This document shows, piece after piece, positions 1 through 10,020 of a stretch of DNA of 64,000 nt. How positions within the stretch are numbered: the stretch's first letter is position 1; every line of letters starts with the position of its first letter. This stretch comes from Rhabdornis inornatus (lineage: Eukaryota > Chordata > Aves > Passeriformes > Rhabdornithidae): NCBI GenBank assembly GCA_013397075.1, contig VWZS01009934.1, positions 310,001 through 374,000 on the forward strand, written 5' to 3'. A model generated the notes under the pieces. The model was not told the origin of the DNA and made no database searches. It saw nothing but the letters and a program-made list of their open reading frames with translations. Position numbers and translations under genes: made by a program.

Positions 1-232
1 AAAGTGTTTGAAAGGTACTTCTGTTTTTCAGAACATGAGATAATTACAGTAAGAAATGACTTCATAATCTACCAATAATGTCTTGTAAGCATGGATAGTT
101 TTTGCAAAGGAACTTAAAACTTCCAGTTTTCACAGTGAACTTAGCCTTCAAACTCTTAGAGTGAACTGTACTTTCCTTGTCCTAACTGCTTACATGTCTG
201 ATTGTCTGTGAGTGGTGTTTTTTTTTTTCTAG
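1..232. other. Intergenic sequence with a splice-acceptor-like end
   Basis: AT-rich sequence without a recognisable gene. It ends in a run of T followed by CTAG at about 218-232, which has the shape of a polypyrimidine tract and 3' splice site, immediately before a long open frame. No branch point or upstream exon can be identified, so this could equally be chance. Confidence 0.4.
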
Positions 233-249
233 AAGACTCACAACATCTA

Positions 250-636
250 ATGCATTGGGCTGAGCTGAACATCTTGATTATTATTTCCAACCTGAAGCCA
301 CATTCATTCTACAATGTCTTTGGGCCTAACTTGTGTCCTGCTCCTTCAGAGCCTGTGTCCAGCAATATGCTGAATGTATTTATCAAGGGTGGACAGCATG
401 GAGTTAAGTACAAGCTCAGTGGCACCTCACACAAAATCACAACTGATGAAATTTATGCCTTTTGCATCTCAGCTAAGTATCTAGAAGTTGCATATGGCAA
501 GTTGAGACCTGACTGCAGTTTCCTTTTGAGCCTGAGAAGGCTCAAGGGATCTTATAGCAGGAACCCTGTTACAATGAGAGCTTTTTCTACTGTTCATGTT
601 GAACCCGGGCTTTTAAAAGAGGGTGGAATTCATTGA
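250..636 (+). CDS. Unrecognised 128-residue open frame, doubtful
   Basis: An ATG-initiated frame of 128 codons ends in TGA at 634-636, and the same frame is open without ATG back to about 202. I do not recognise the protein. It has a hydrophobic stretch near the N-terminus (residues about 8-13, LIIIS) and no obvious motif, signal peptide or repeat. Codon use is not strikingly gene-like. A T-run and CTAG just upstream (218-232) resemble a 3' splice site, so it could be a terminal exon of an unseen gene or part of old retroelement coding sequence. A solo open frame of this length can also arise by chance. It lies directly upstream of an ERV LTR. I would not treat it as a gene without transcript or conservation support. 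Confidence 0.15.
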   Translation: MHWAELNILIIISNLKPHSFYNVFGPNLCPAPSEPVSSNMLNVFIKGGQHGVKYKLSGTSHKITTDEIYAFCISAKYLEVAYGKLRPDCSFLLSLRRLKGSYSRNPVTMRAFSTVHVEPGLLKEGGIH

Positions 637-839
637 GAACAAGGCAAAGACAGAAAGAGACAGCATACTGATATAGGGAATTTATAAATAAATGAAAACA
701 AACTATAGTTTGCTGTGTAATTAAGTGTGTTAAGAGCAGATAGTCCTTTGCTACACAGCAAGATTTTGTCTATCTTTAAAACTGATAAGCAGGAAGTAGT
801 GCTTGAAAAACTAGTAAAAATTAGATCTATAATTTAGTC

Positions 840-1285
840 TATGGCCAAAAGCATTAAAAAAACAGCCAAATACCAAGAGAGCCCACGCAAGGACCAGGTT
901 CATCCAGAGGACACCGTGAGGATGACTGCTTATTCCTGTTTACTTCATCCAACGACCTCTGCCCAGGACCACCAGAAAAGAGTGCGCAGGCACAAAACGA
1001 TGAAGGAGCAGGCGGGGACAGTTTATGAATATGCATAGGCGATGTTGAAACTTCCACAAATATGTATGAACTTAAGTATATATAAACAGAGTGTCTGCCC
1101 TGTTTGGTGTGCAGGTATGGTGGAGCTATCGCCCGTGCTCCCAGCGCTGAATAAACATCCCTGCTTTGTAACCCCTCTTTCCTCCGCATGTCAACATGTG
1201 CCTGGCTCTGAAACTCCGAAGTTTCTGGGGCACTTGGGCTCCTTCATTGAGAGGCTGAACTCTTTGGGGATATTCACCTAAAACA
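840..1285 (+). mobile_element. Endogenous retrovirus LTR, + orientation
   Basis: The segment has the order of an avian retroviral LTR. A GC-richer U3-like part comes first, then a TATA box (TATATATAAA, 1077-1086), then a polyadenylation signal (AATAAA, 1150-1155) in the characteristic setting GCGCTGAATAAACATCC followed by a CTGCTTTG motif. The spacing of about 70 bases between TATA and AATAAA fits a short R region. The exact ends are uncertain because I could not identify terminal TG/CA or a target-site duplication. No primer-binding site is convincing downstream. It could be a solo LTR or the 5' LTR of a wrecked provirus whose interior is the C-depleted tract that follows. Confidence 0.65.
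1077..1155 (+). promoter_or_regulatory. LTR TATA box and polyadenylation signal
   Basis: TATATATAAA at 1077-1086 and AATAAA at 1150-1155 are read directly from the sequence. Their order and spacing are those of an LTR promoter and 3' processing signal on the + strand. Present activity is unknown. Confidence 0.6.
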
Positions 1286-1451
1286 TTTCCCCATTTGTGG
1301 AGGTTGTCAGAGTGCTTTGTTGAAACAGAGGAGGTGAGCTTTTGTGTGTGTCTGATCTGATAAGACAGAGGGTGAATGATGGGCTGTGAGTGAGATAGCA
1401 GTGGGATCCTGTGGTGATGATGGTGCCACTTGTCATGGTAAGTTGACCTCC

Positions 1452-2032
1452 GTTGGAATTTTGAAGTTTGGGAATTTTGAATTTTTTTTGTTGTTAGGTA
1501 ATGATTTTTAGAGGAGTACTGTTTTGGACTTGAGGTTTTGGAGAAGGTTTTAAAAATTGAATGATAGAATTAAAATTATTGGTGTGTAGTTTGAATATAA
1601 GTGTATAATATTATAGGGTGAGGGGTTTGGAATTTGGGATTTTAGAATATAGTAATAGATATAAAATAAGATGGAGGTTTTAAGGTGTAGTGGTTTTTGG
1701 TTTTTTGGGTTTTTTTTTAGTTTAGTTTAGGTAGTATTTTTCAATTGAATTGAAAATGTACTGTTGGTCATGGGTGTTTGGTTATTGGGTTGAAAGTAAA
1801 AATAATTTAGGTGTTAGTTTTTAATTGGATAGTTTAGTTTTAAAAGACTTTGTAACAAGTGAGATACATTGTTATTTTTGTATTCTTTGTTTGTTAGAAG
1901 CGTTGTAGTACTTATTGTATTATAGATGGAAATTAATAAACCATTGAGTTTGAATATAAAATTTTGGGGTTTGTGTATTAATTTTTATTTGGATTGAAGA
2001 AGAAAAAAGAAGATAAAAACTAATAAAGTTGT
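1452..2032. mobile_element. C-depleted tract, probably a hypermutated retroelement interior
   Basis: By hand count only 14 of 581 + strand bases are C (about 2.4%). No C occurs at all from 1530 to 1741 (212 bases). In 1561-1800 there are 64 G and 3 C in 240 bases. Flanking sequence on both sides has ordinary C content, and the tract ends abruptly at the CCTCCC around 2033. It is not a simple repeat: G, A and T are well mixed. The pattern is what full C-to-T conversion of one strand would leave. Its position between an LTR and a second retroelement-like segment supports a retroelement origin, but no coding family can be recognised after such conversion. Confidence 0.55.
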
Positions 2033-2410
2033 CCTCCCTTGCACAAACCACTCGGTTGTGGGGCTCCCCCTCCACCCCACCCCGTGTGGCCTGAGGGTGC
2101 TCATCTCTGCTGATGGGCCATAATTGACTCAATTGCTTGGTGTGATGGGCAACTGTGTTGTCTTAGAAAGTGTGAAGGACTCCCAAAGGGTCCCATGATC
2201 CATATTAATACATCATCCAGTGTGAAGCTCCTCGCCCCACCCGGGAAAGCTGCCTGGGCATTCCCATCTGAACTGGAATATAAACCCAATAGATACTGTG
2301 TTCTGTGGATTTCCCCAGGAATGTCCCCCCCACACCTGATGGATCCAGTCTGCAGCCATCACTTTGACCAAGACTGAGACATCACACATTGAAATTACAA
2401 CCAAATCTCA
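2033..2410. mobile_element. Retroelement-like segment, LTR or interior
   Basis: GC-richer sequence abruptly different from the C-depleted tract to its left and from the AT-rich sequence to its right. It contains short C-runs, an AATATAAACCC motif near 2276, and partial open frames on the - strand that span it. The texture resembles avian LTR retroelement sequence, but I cannot assign family or orientation. Comparison with a bird repeat library would settle whether it is an LTR of the same element as 840-1285. Confidence 0.35.
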
Positions 2411-3104
2411 TCTACGGTGATGAGATCTTTCTACTCTTATCCTTGTCTTCTCTTTCTTACACATTTTCTGAAGTGATGTGTTCATATTTTCATATCGCTA
2501 TAGATAATACAACCCAAATGGCTGTGTACTTGTTTCCCTCTGCAAGCAAACTGCTCTAAAATAAAATGTACATACGTATGTTTGCAAGGACCAATGTCTC
2601 AGCATCACTCTAATCTACCTCAAGGGATTTATTAACAAGAACTTGGGATACTCATGCTTTCAGGTTGTAACAGAGGCCCAACTCAGCTTATGCATTTTGT
2701 TCAAACAAAAAATTCCTTGTGGGAAGCTAGGCCTGTCATCTCTCCCAGGAAGTGTCCTTATTAAACTGTAAAAGTGGGTTCAGAATTATTTCCTCTTTTC
2801 CACTTTCTCTTCTACTTCATATACACTGTTATTGTTGGCTTTTTTGTCCAATTAATGTATTTCCCTTCCTAGCATGACTGTTGACACCAGTCTCATTTTT
2901 GTATATAAAATTTTATCTTTATGTGGCTAGTACTGGTGAACTGCCGATGGAAACTTCATAACGCTTTATTAGTCATTATGGCAGTTCCTAATGGAGGGTC
3001 TGAGTCATTCAGGATTATTGCATTTTAAATACATCCTGCTTCAAGGAATACATTATTCTCATTTGTGGAGGTCTGGTGTACAAATAGATGTTATGATGAG
3101 ATTC
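2411..3104. other. Intergenic, nothing recognised
   Basis: AT-rich unique-looking sequence between retroelement fragments. No supported exon, RNA gene or repeat was seen. Confidence 0.5.
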
Positions 3105-3881
3105 CATCCAAATGGACCTTGACAGGCTTGAAAGGTGGGTCCACATAAACCTCATGAAATTCAACAAGGCCAAATGCAAGATCCTGTGCTTGGTCAATTC
3201 CAGGCATAAATACAGGCAAGGGACCAAATGGATTGAGAGCAGTCCTAAGCAGAAAGACTTGGAGGTGTTGGCTGACATGCCCTTGCAGCCCAGAAAGCAA
3301 ACTTTGTCCTGGGCTCCATCAAAAGCAGCAGGACCATCAGGTCGAGGGAGGTGATTCTCTCCCTCTATTTTGTTCTTATGTGACTACACTTGGAGTGCTA
3401 CATCCAGCTCTGGGTCCTCAGCGCAGGAAACATATGGACCTGTTGGTGCAGGTCCCAAGGAAGACCATGAAGATGGTCAGAAGGCTAGGACACCTCCTGT
3501 GAGAACAGGCTGCTAGAGCTGGTGCTGTTCTGCCTGGAGAAGAGAAGGCTCTGGGGAGATCTTACAGCACCTTCCAGTATCCAAAGGGAGTCTGCAACAG
3601 CATCTTTTTACAAGGGCATGTAGTGATAGGACAAGGGGGAACAGATTGAAACTGAAGGGAGAGTAGGTTTAGATTAAATATTTGGTAGAAATTCTTTACT
3701 GTGAGAGTGGTGATACACTGGAACATGTTGCCCAGAGAAGGCCCATCCCTGAAAGTGTTCAGGTTGGATGAGGCTCTGAGCAATCTGGTCCAGAGAAAGG
3801 TGTCGTTGTCCATGGCAGGGAGGTTGGAACTAGATGATCTTTAAGGTTTCTTCCAACCCAGACCAGTCTGTGATTTTATAA
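3105..3881 (+). mobile_element. CR1 LINE, 5'-truncated, + orientation
   Basis: Chicken-repeat-1 non-LTR retrotransposon. Translation in broken frames gives the C-terminal end of the CR1 ORF2 reverse transcriptase: LERWVHINLMKFNKAKC near 3121-3171, then QKDLEVLADMPL near 3250. The next parts match the usual CR1 nucleotide landmarks: the GAGAAGAGAAGGCTCTGGGGAGATCTTA region (3538-3565) and the 3' end TTTCTTCCAACCC followed by a degenerate GATTTTATA terminus. It is 5'-truncated, as most CR1 copies are, and carries frameshifts and stops, so it is dead. Open frames here on both strands are remnants of ORF2 or shadows of it. Confidence 0.9.
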
Positions 3882-5232
3882 CTGGAGAAGTAAATTTACA
3901 TCAAAATTTCCCCCACTGGGGCAGGGTCACAAGGCAATCTGGACCTGCAATTCCTGGTAAAACTCCAACAAAATACAGCTCTTACACATTCTCTGTCTTG
4001 GCCTGCTACCTCTTCAAACATTCAACAGAAAGATGGCCAAAGTCCTATATAGCAGGTACAGCCTAGGCCTATGACACGTGGAAAGCTGTGGATGAGCTCC
4101 TCAGACTCCTAGGATGGTCTTCAGTGCCAAAGCACCTGAAGCAATGCTTTAATCCCAGTTTAGAGGATTAGAATGTATCAAGCCTAAATGACTGTAAAAA
4201 ATTGGGGGAGAGAGGGTGGCACATAGGAGCATACCAAATCTGTGCTACACAATGTGCCTGCTTCTGCTCAGGCTCCCTCCTGACCTCACCCTCAGAAACC
4301 ATTATTGTAATTTTTTTATCAGTCTCATCTCTCTCAGGAGAGCTGTCATGAAACAGCCCAAGCATACCAACACACAGGACTCTGTACCTTCAAGTAATGC
4401 AGCATTTCTATGCATGTTTTTTCCCTGCCCTCAACTCCCCAGCCAGAGTGTCTCTGTACAGCACTAATTTGAGAAGGACACTTTCAATACCACTCCCATT
4501 CTATCAGCTTACCATAAGAGAGAATGAATGAGAGGACAGTGGCCAAGCGCTGCAGGGAAAGGGGTTTACAAGTGGCTGAGTGAGTGAAGTCATGCATTGA
4601 CCCAGTTCCATTTTTTCCAGATGCGATACTTACAGTTTGTAAAGTTGCAGTAGGCTGTGTAGGTCTTCTGTCAATGTTTTTACAGTGTACTGTGGGAGAA
4701 TTCATCTGTCCCAGCCCAGATCCTGGCAGAAATAGCATGGGTATGGCAAGTCATGAAAGTTAATTGGCTCTGGCTCTGTATTTGTGGTTCCATTGGTGGC
4801 AAGGAATTGATCCAGTGGTTCACCCTCCACTGTATAAGTTATGCAACAAGCCTTCTTGTCTGCAGTTCTCCTTCTTTCAAATTGTCTAGAATCAGTAAAT
4901 TGAGCCTATTTTGCACTACAGATAAATCAAACTTCAGCTGTCTGAACCAGGCAGCCCTTTCCACATCTGCTGTATCCCAATACATCCTGCATTTAGCTTT
5001 GGTACTGTGCAAGTCAGCACATTCCCCTTCCCCTGGCACACTTGTGCACAAGTCTGTCTCTGCTCAGCCTTCTAAGCCAATTTCAGTGATGTCAGCCTGT
5101 GGCTTTCTAGGCCTGGTTTCTATCTAACCTCTGTGAATCCACAGACCTCCACGAGACAATGTGTTCACAGCTCCTGATCCGGCCCGAGCAGTGAGAATAT
5201 ACCCAGCTGAAATATTTTTAGGTGCAAGCTGA
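3882..5232. other. Intergenic, nothing recognised
   Basis: Short scattered open frames on both strands (longest about 124 codons at 4753-5127 on +) without recognisable motifs. No supported gene or repeat was seen. Confidence 0.45.
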
Positions 5233-5620
5233 TATAGAATCATTGAACTGTTACTCTTGGAAGAGACCTCGAAGATCCTCTAATCCAGTTGCCAACCCAA
5301 CCACTGGTCATATCAGAAATAAACCGTGTCCCTAAGTACTGTGCTCACATGTTTTTGAACACTTCCAGGGATGGTGATTCCACTACTTCCTTGGGCAGCC
5401 TATTCCAATGCCTGACTACCCTTTCAGTGAAGAATTTTTTTTCTAATATCCAATCCAAGCCTTCCCTGGTGCAACTTGAGGCTATGCCCTCTTGTCCTGT
5501 GTTATTACCTCAGAGAAAAGGCCAACCCCCACCTGGCCACAACCTCCTTTCAGGCAGTTGTAGAGAGCAATGAAGTCACCCCTGAGCCTCTTTTCATGGT
5601 TGCAGAGGAGAAAGAATTAG
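5233..5620 (-). mobile_element. CR1 LINE 3' fragment, - orientation
   Basis: The left end (TAGAATCATTGAACTG, then GGAAGAGACCTCGAAGATCCTC) is the reverse complement of the conserved CR1 3' terminus. Further right come CACTTCCAGGGATGGTGATTC and the CTTGGGCAGCCTATTCCAATGCC landmark, both typical of CR1 3' sequence read in antisense. Truncated and inactive. Confidence 0.9.
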
Positions 5621-8600
5621 GACCAAACATCGCAGTCTGATATGACATTTCTGGGCTGCCATGGAAAAGAGGTTATGGTACTAAAAGAGAATCACTATGG
5701 ACTAAGGAGGAAGATGTCTACATAACTACTACATAAGCAATAATCAGTACACAAGGCAACACCAAGTTCAAGAACAGATAACTATCAAAAGAAAGCATTA
5801 GTGAGTAATAGGCTTGTAATTACCCACTGTGAAATATTAATAAAAAGTTAAAATTAGTTTCAACTGTATTTTGTGAAAACCCTAGAAAGATGAAACAAAG
5901 GTGCTTTCATGATTTGCTTGCTGAAAAGACAGCTTTTGAGAGTCAACAGGAAGCAGTTGGACTGCCAACATGAAAGGAGCAATTGATCAGAGGAAAGTGC
6001 AGAGAGGTTGCCACTACAGAGGAAGCTGAGGAATTCTGTGCAATGGGCAATAATAGTGATGATGGAGAGACCAGACCAATTGTTATAGGAGGGGCTCTTA
6101 AATGACAGGAAGGCATAAGGGTCTTCTGGAATGAGTCAGAAGGAGGCAAAATAGTAGTAGTAGAAGTTGAGGGGGAGGGGTTGAAGGAAGGAGAGAATTT
6201 AATACCATGATCAAAATTATTTGCATGCGGATCAGGGGAACGGCCAAATGGGGAAAACGAGCTGTGTAGAAGATAGAAGTTACTGGTACTGGAAAGGGAG
6301 TTGGAATTATTAGTGTCTTCTGATAGCTGTGAATGACAGAAATTAGTCAGCTGCTGAGAGCAGCAGAGAGTAATGTGGCATTACTATATGTGAGAGAGGA
6401 GGAAAGTGATTATCTTTGTATTTTCCACTTGAGGATCCCAATTTCCTTTATGCTGCAATACCTTGAGCCTTGGAGAAAGTTTTTGGTCTTGAAAGGAGAC
6501 ACCAATCAGCCAAATATAACTGTTCAGGTTCATAGCGGCTATATGTCTAGCAAGGGATTGAGCAGATGGTAAAATCTGGCTGAAATAAGAACAGTATGTT
6601 CAGAAAGGCACTGACCAGCCACTTTCTGAGTGTGAGACAATGGAAAAACATCCAGAACACAGAAACATCAGGTAGCTGAGCCCACTATTAGTTTTGGGAG
6701 ACAAGCAAGAGAGCGATTCCCAGCAGGGGCAAGAACAGAACTGACTGCATTGAAGGGTAATCAGACTGAGGCAAAAAAACCCACAAAGGAAAACTCAGAT
6801 TAAATCACAGGTCATTTCTGCTGATTTGCTTCATTGAAAAGTTTACTTAGTATTCCATGTGAAAATCAAGAGTTTACATTTATTATACTCCTCTATGGTC
6901 AGTTTTAGCAATGTAACCCCAGAACTTTGACAGCCACTTAAAAGGAAAAATAGGAAGCTTCCTGGAAGCCAGAAGTTCTGCTATCCATATGGCTGGCACA
7001 ACCCATTCAGATGTGTATACAACAAACATGCAGGAAAAATAAAATAACACCTTCAAGTCAAAATGTTGCCGCCTTCTGTGCCCTGCTGCTTTTTATACCT
7101 AGAAAATAAGTGTATAGATCAAGTCCCCTCTTTTCCCTCTAATGAGTACTATCCTTGTGTGCTGCCCCTGGGAGAGAGATGAAGGCAAGGAGAGCTAAAG
7201 GCAAAGGTGTGTGGGGAAGGAAGGCATTATCAACTGAAGAGTGCCAGCAGATAAGAAGAGAAAGGGAGGAACAGCTCATGGAGCTCATAGTTTGGCAGCG
7301 CTGCACAGGGCACAGGTCCAGGGGAGGGACCAGGTGAGCACACATGGGCTGTGGCCAGGACAGCTGGGCTGGGAAGTAGCCACAAACTCCTGCAACTGTG
7401 AGAGAAGGTGACAGGCTCCTGGCAGGGATGTCACTCCCCTGTTTCTAATTTTTTCTCTTTGCCTCTTGAATTTTTTGAAGCAGTATGTCATCATTACTCA
7501 CACCCTGGAAGTGACTCTACAGATTTCAGTTCAGATGTTAACTATTTGAACAGAAATGTCATACAGAGCATTGAAAGGTAAAATTGTGACCTGAAAGAGG
7601 CGGGATAAATATTTTGTACACCAAAGAGTTTCCTGTGTAGAAGTTTTATTGAGGAAGGCTGTGTGGCAACATCATGACTCAACTAAGACTAGGGTCTTGG
7701 GTGCTGGCTAGCACTGTTTGTTATCCTGCTTGGGCTTTCAGAGGAAGAGAGACCAATGCCACCAGTAAGGTCCTACAGCAGCTATTCACAAAATAAGCAA
7801 CCAAGTCCACAGACAGTAATTCTGAGGTGGCACCCAGATCTGGATCAGGAGCTGCCTGTCAGCATCTGTGCCCAGAGGACCTAGCACAGTGGGGCTTCAA
7901 CAGAATTCCTCCTTCCTGAACAGCTGAAAATATTGGACCCCATGGGCTCTGCTGGCTCCCTGCTCCCTTCCACATTCCAAATAAGAATAGGAATTGCCCG
8001 GAGAGAAAATTAGTTATGTAGGCTGCTATGGCTGCCCTTCAGAGAAGGGAAACAAGCTAAGAAGCCACATAGAAGCTGAAATTAGAACTCAGGAGTTTCT
8101 GGCTGGGTGCCCTCTGGAGCTTGTATCACTCATTCTGATTAGGAAGAAAAACATTTAATATACATTGAAATATTTTTAGCAAGAAGAGAGGAAAAATATG
8201 CTATATGATGGATATGGTTTTAATTACACCTTGCAAGTTTGGCTGAGTGAAACAGTAGCAGCAAAATAGTTTGCTGTTTAAGCTATTCCCCTCACAAACT
8301 TAAAAAAAGGTTTTTCTGCTTAGCTAAATATTAAGATGACATTTCAATCAACTCCCAAAGTTGCTGTTTCTTTACTAAGACAACTTTTGACTTGAATGTT
8401 AAAACAATAATGGGTAAAAATAGTCTTGATCAGCCACTCATGGATCATATCCTCCTGTTTATTCAGATGTTAGCCCAGTATCTTTTCCTTTCCTCATTAC
8501 AATAATCACTTTAATGCAGAAGCTCTTTAATGGTCTATGATAGATGCAAACAGAGAAAGAAAAGGTATTTTTCCTGGGAATTATTGCACAGCACTAGCAT

Positions 8601-9695
8601 TACAGCAAGCACTCAGTGTTATAATGTGTGCAGCAAAAGCCATATAGCTGAAATTATTTGCAGATTTCTATTTTAAATTCCAGTTTCACAAACTTGAGAT
8701 GTGGTCCCATTTGTGATCTGAGTCTATAGAAGAAATATTTATCTTCCTTTTGTTTAAAAATTATTTCTATCTCAGACTGGAAGTATTTTGTTGCTGTCAG
8801 AGTTCCTGCTGTTTAATCTGTGGATGTTGTGGATAACAGGCTAGACAGAACTCTAGAATACCATTTATTCTGGTGAAGGTCTCTGAACTTTAGAAAAAGA
8901 ACTGGCAAAATGGGGTTCCAAATACTGGACTTGGACTGTTCCCATTCGGTCAGGATATGAGCAGTTTTCCCTCTTAATTTTCATTCTCACCCTGGGGGTT
9001 GGGTTTCTTAGTCATTCTTTTATACATGCAGCATGAAAAACATGTTACTTACCAAATCACTCTGACTCACTAAGTCCTGTCCGTTCAAGGCCTCATCTAT
9101 TACAAATCTGACCAATCTCACTGGAGTCCTATTTCATGGCATAGCTAAAAGCTCCTCTTTCATTATAAGTCACGACCATGGCAACAATCCAGTTGCATGA
9201 TTTGGCAGACTGGATCTCCTGACAAAATTAACATGATCTTATAGCTATGAGTACATATTTGCATCTCCAAAGCAGAGAAAATAATGTACAAGGTAAATAT
9301 TAATGTTTCTGGGTGCATTGTACAGCAAAGACCAAAGTACTGAACACAAAATTTACTTTCTCTTTCCACAGGCGTCTAGTTTAAAAACTTGGAGGACCAA
9401 GGTAATCTTTAATACATCCACCGTTCCTGAGCAAAACTTTAATATATTACACTGCCATTCTGCTAAACTATCATTCTGAACCTAGGTAAACACTTTTTCT
9501 ATAACCTTTATTTGGAAGTTTTCCATCAAAATCCTGTTGGTGGAGGGCAGCTAATTATCTTTTCAAGGAGATTAGGGGTCTTTAATAAATCTAAAGATTT
9601 TTTTTTCACATAGAATCAAACCAGCCATATCAAACCTGGTACTTGGGAAATATACTTGATTAAACAGGAATCTGTATTTTGTTAGTGCCACTTTC
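5621..9695. other. Intergenic, nothing recognised
   Basis: About 4 kb of AT-rich sequence without a supportable exon, RNA gene or clear repeat. Open frames are short, overlap on opposite strands and lack motifs. Confidence 0.45.
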
Positions 9696-10020
9696 ATGGA
9701 ATCATAGGACCATGGAACGGTTTAGGTGGATTGGGACTTTTGAAGGTAGAATCATAAAATTGTTAAAATGGCCTTAAACATCTTTTCCAAGCAAGTCCAA
9801 CCATCAACCTAGTACCATCATAATGCTCACCATTAAACAAAGTCCTCAAATGTCACAAGCACACATTTTTGAGCATGTCAAAGATGGGGACTCCACCACT
9901 TCCCTGGGCAGTCTGTTCCAGTGCTTTACAACTCTCTCCATGAAACGTGTTTTTCTAATACCTAATCTAAACCTCCCAGGTCATCTAGTCCAACATCTTC
10001 AGTGGGACATCTCCAGCTTC
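9696..10020 (-). mobile_element. CR1 LINE fragments, - orientation, probably nested
   Basis: Three CR1 3'-end signatures lie close together: TGGAATCATAGGACCATGG at 9697, TAGAATCATAAAATTGTTAAA near 9748, and CATCTAGTCCAACATCTTC near 9981. The central part carries the GGACTCCACCACTTCCCTGGGCAG landmark of antisense CR1. Repeated ends suggest one CR1 inserted next to or into another, or a local duplication. Confidence 0.8.

Noticed and set aside
3112..3502. Overlapping open frames that look like a small gene
   Set aside because: They are frameshifted pieces of CR1 ORF2 reverse transcriptase.
5289..5573. A 94-codon open frame
   Set aside because: It is the antisense of a CR1 3' end; the same peptide pattern recurs at 9823-10029 and 23811-23996 for the same reason.
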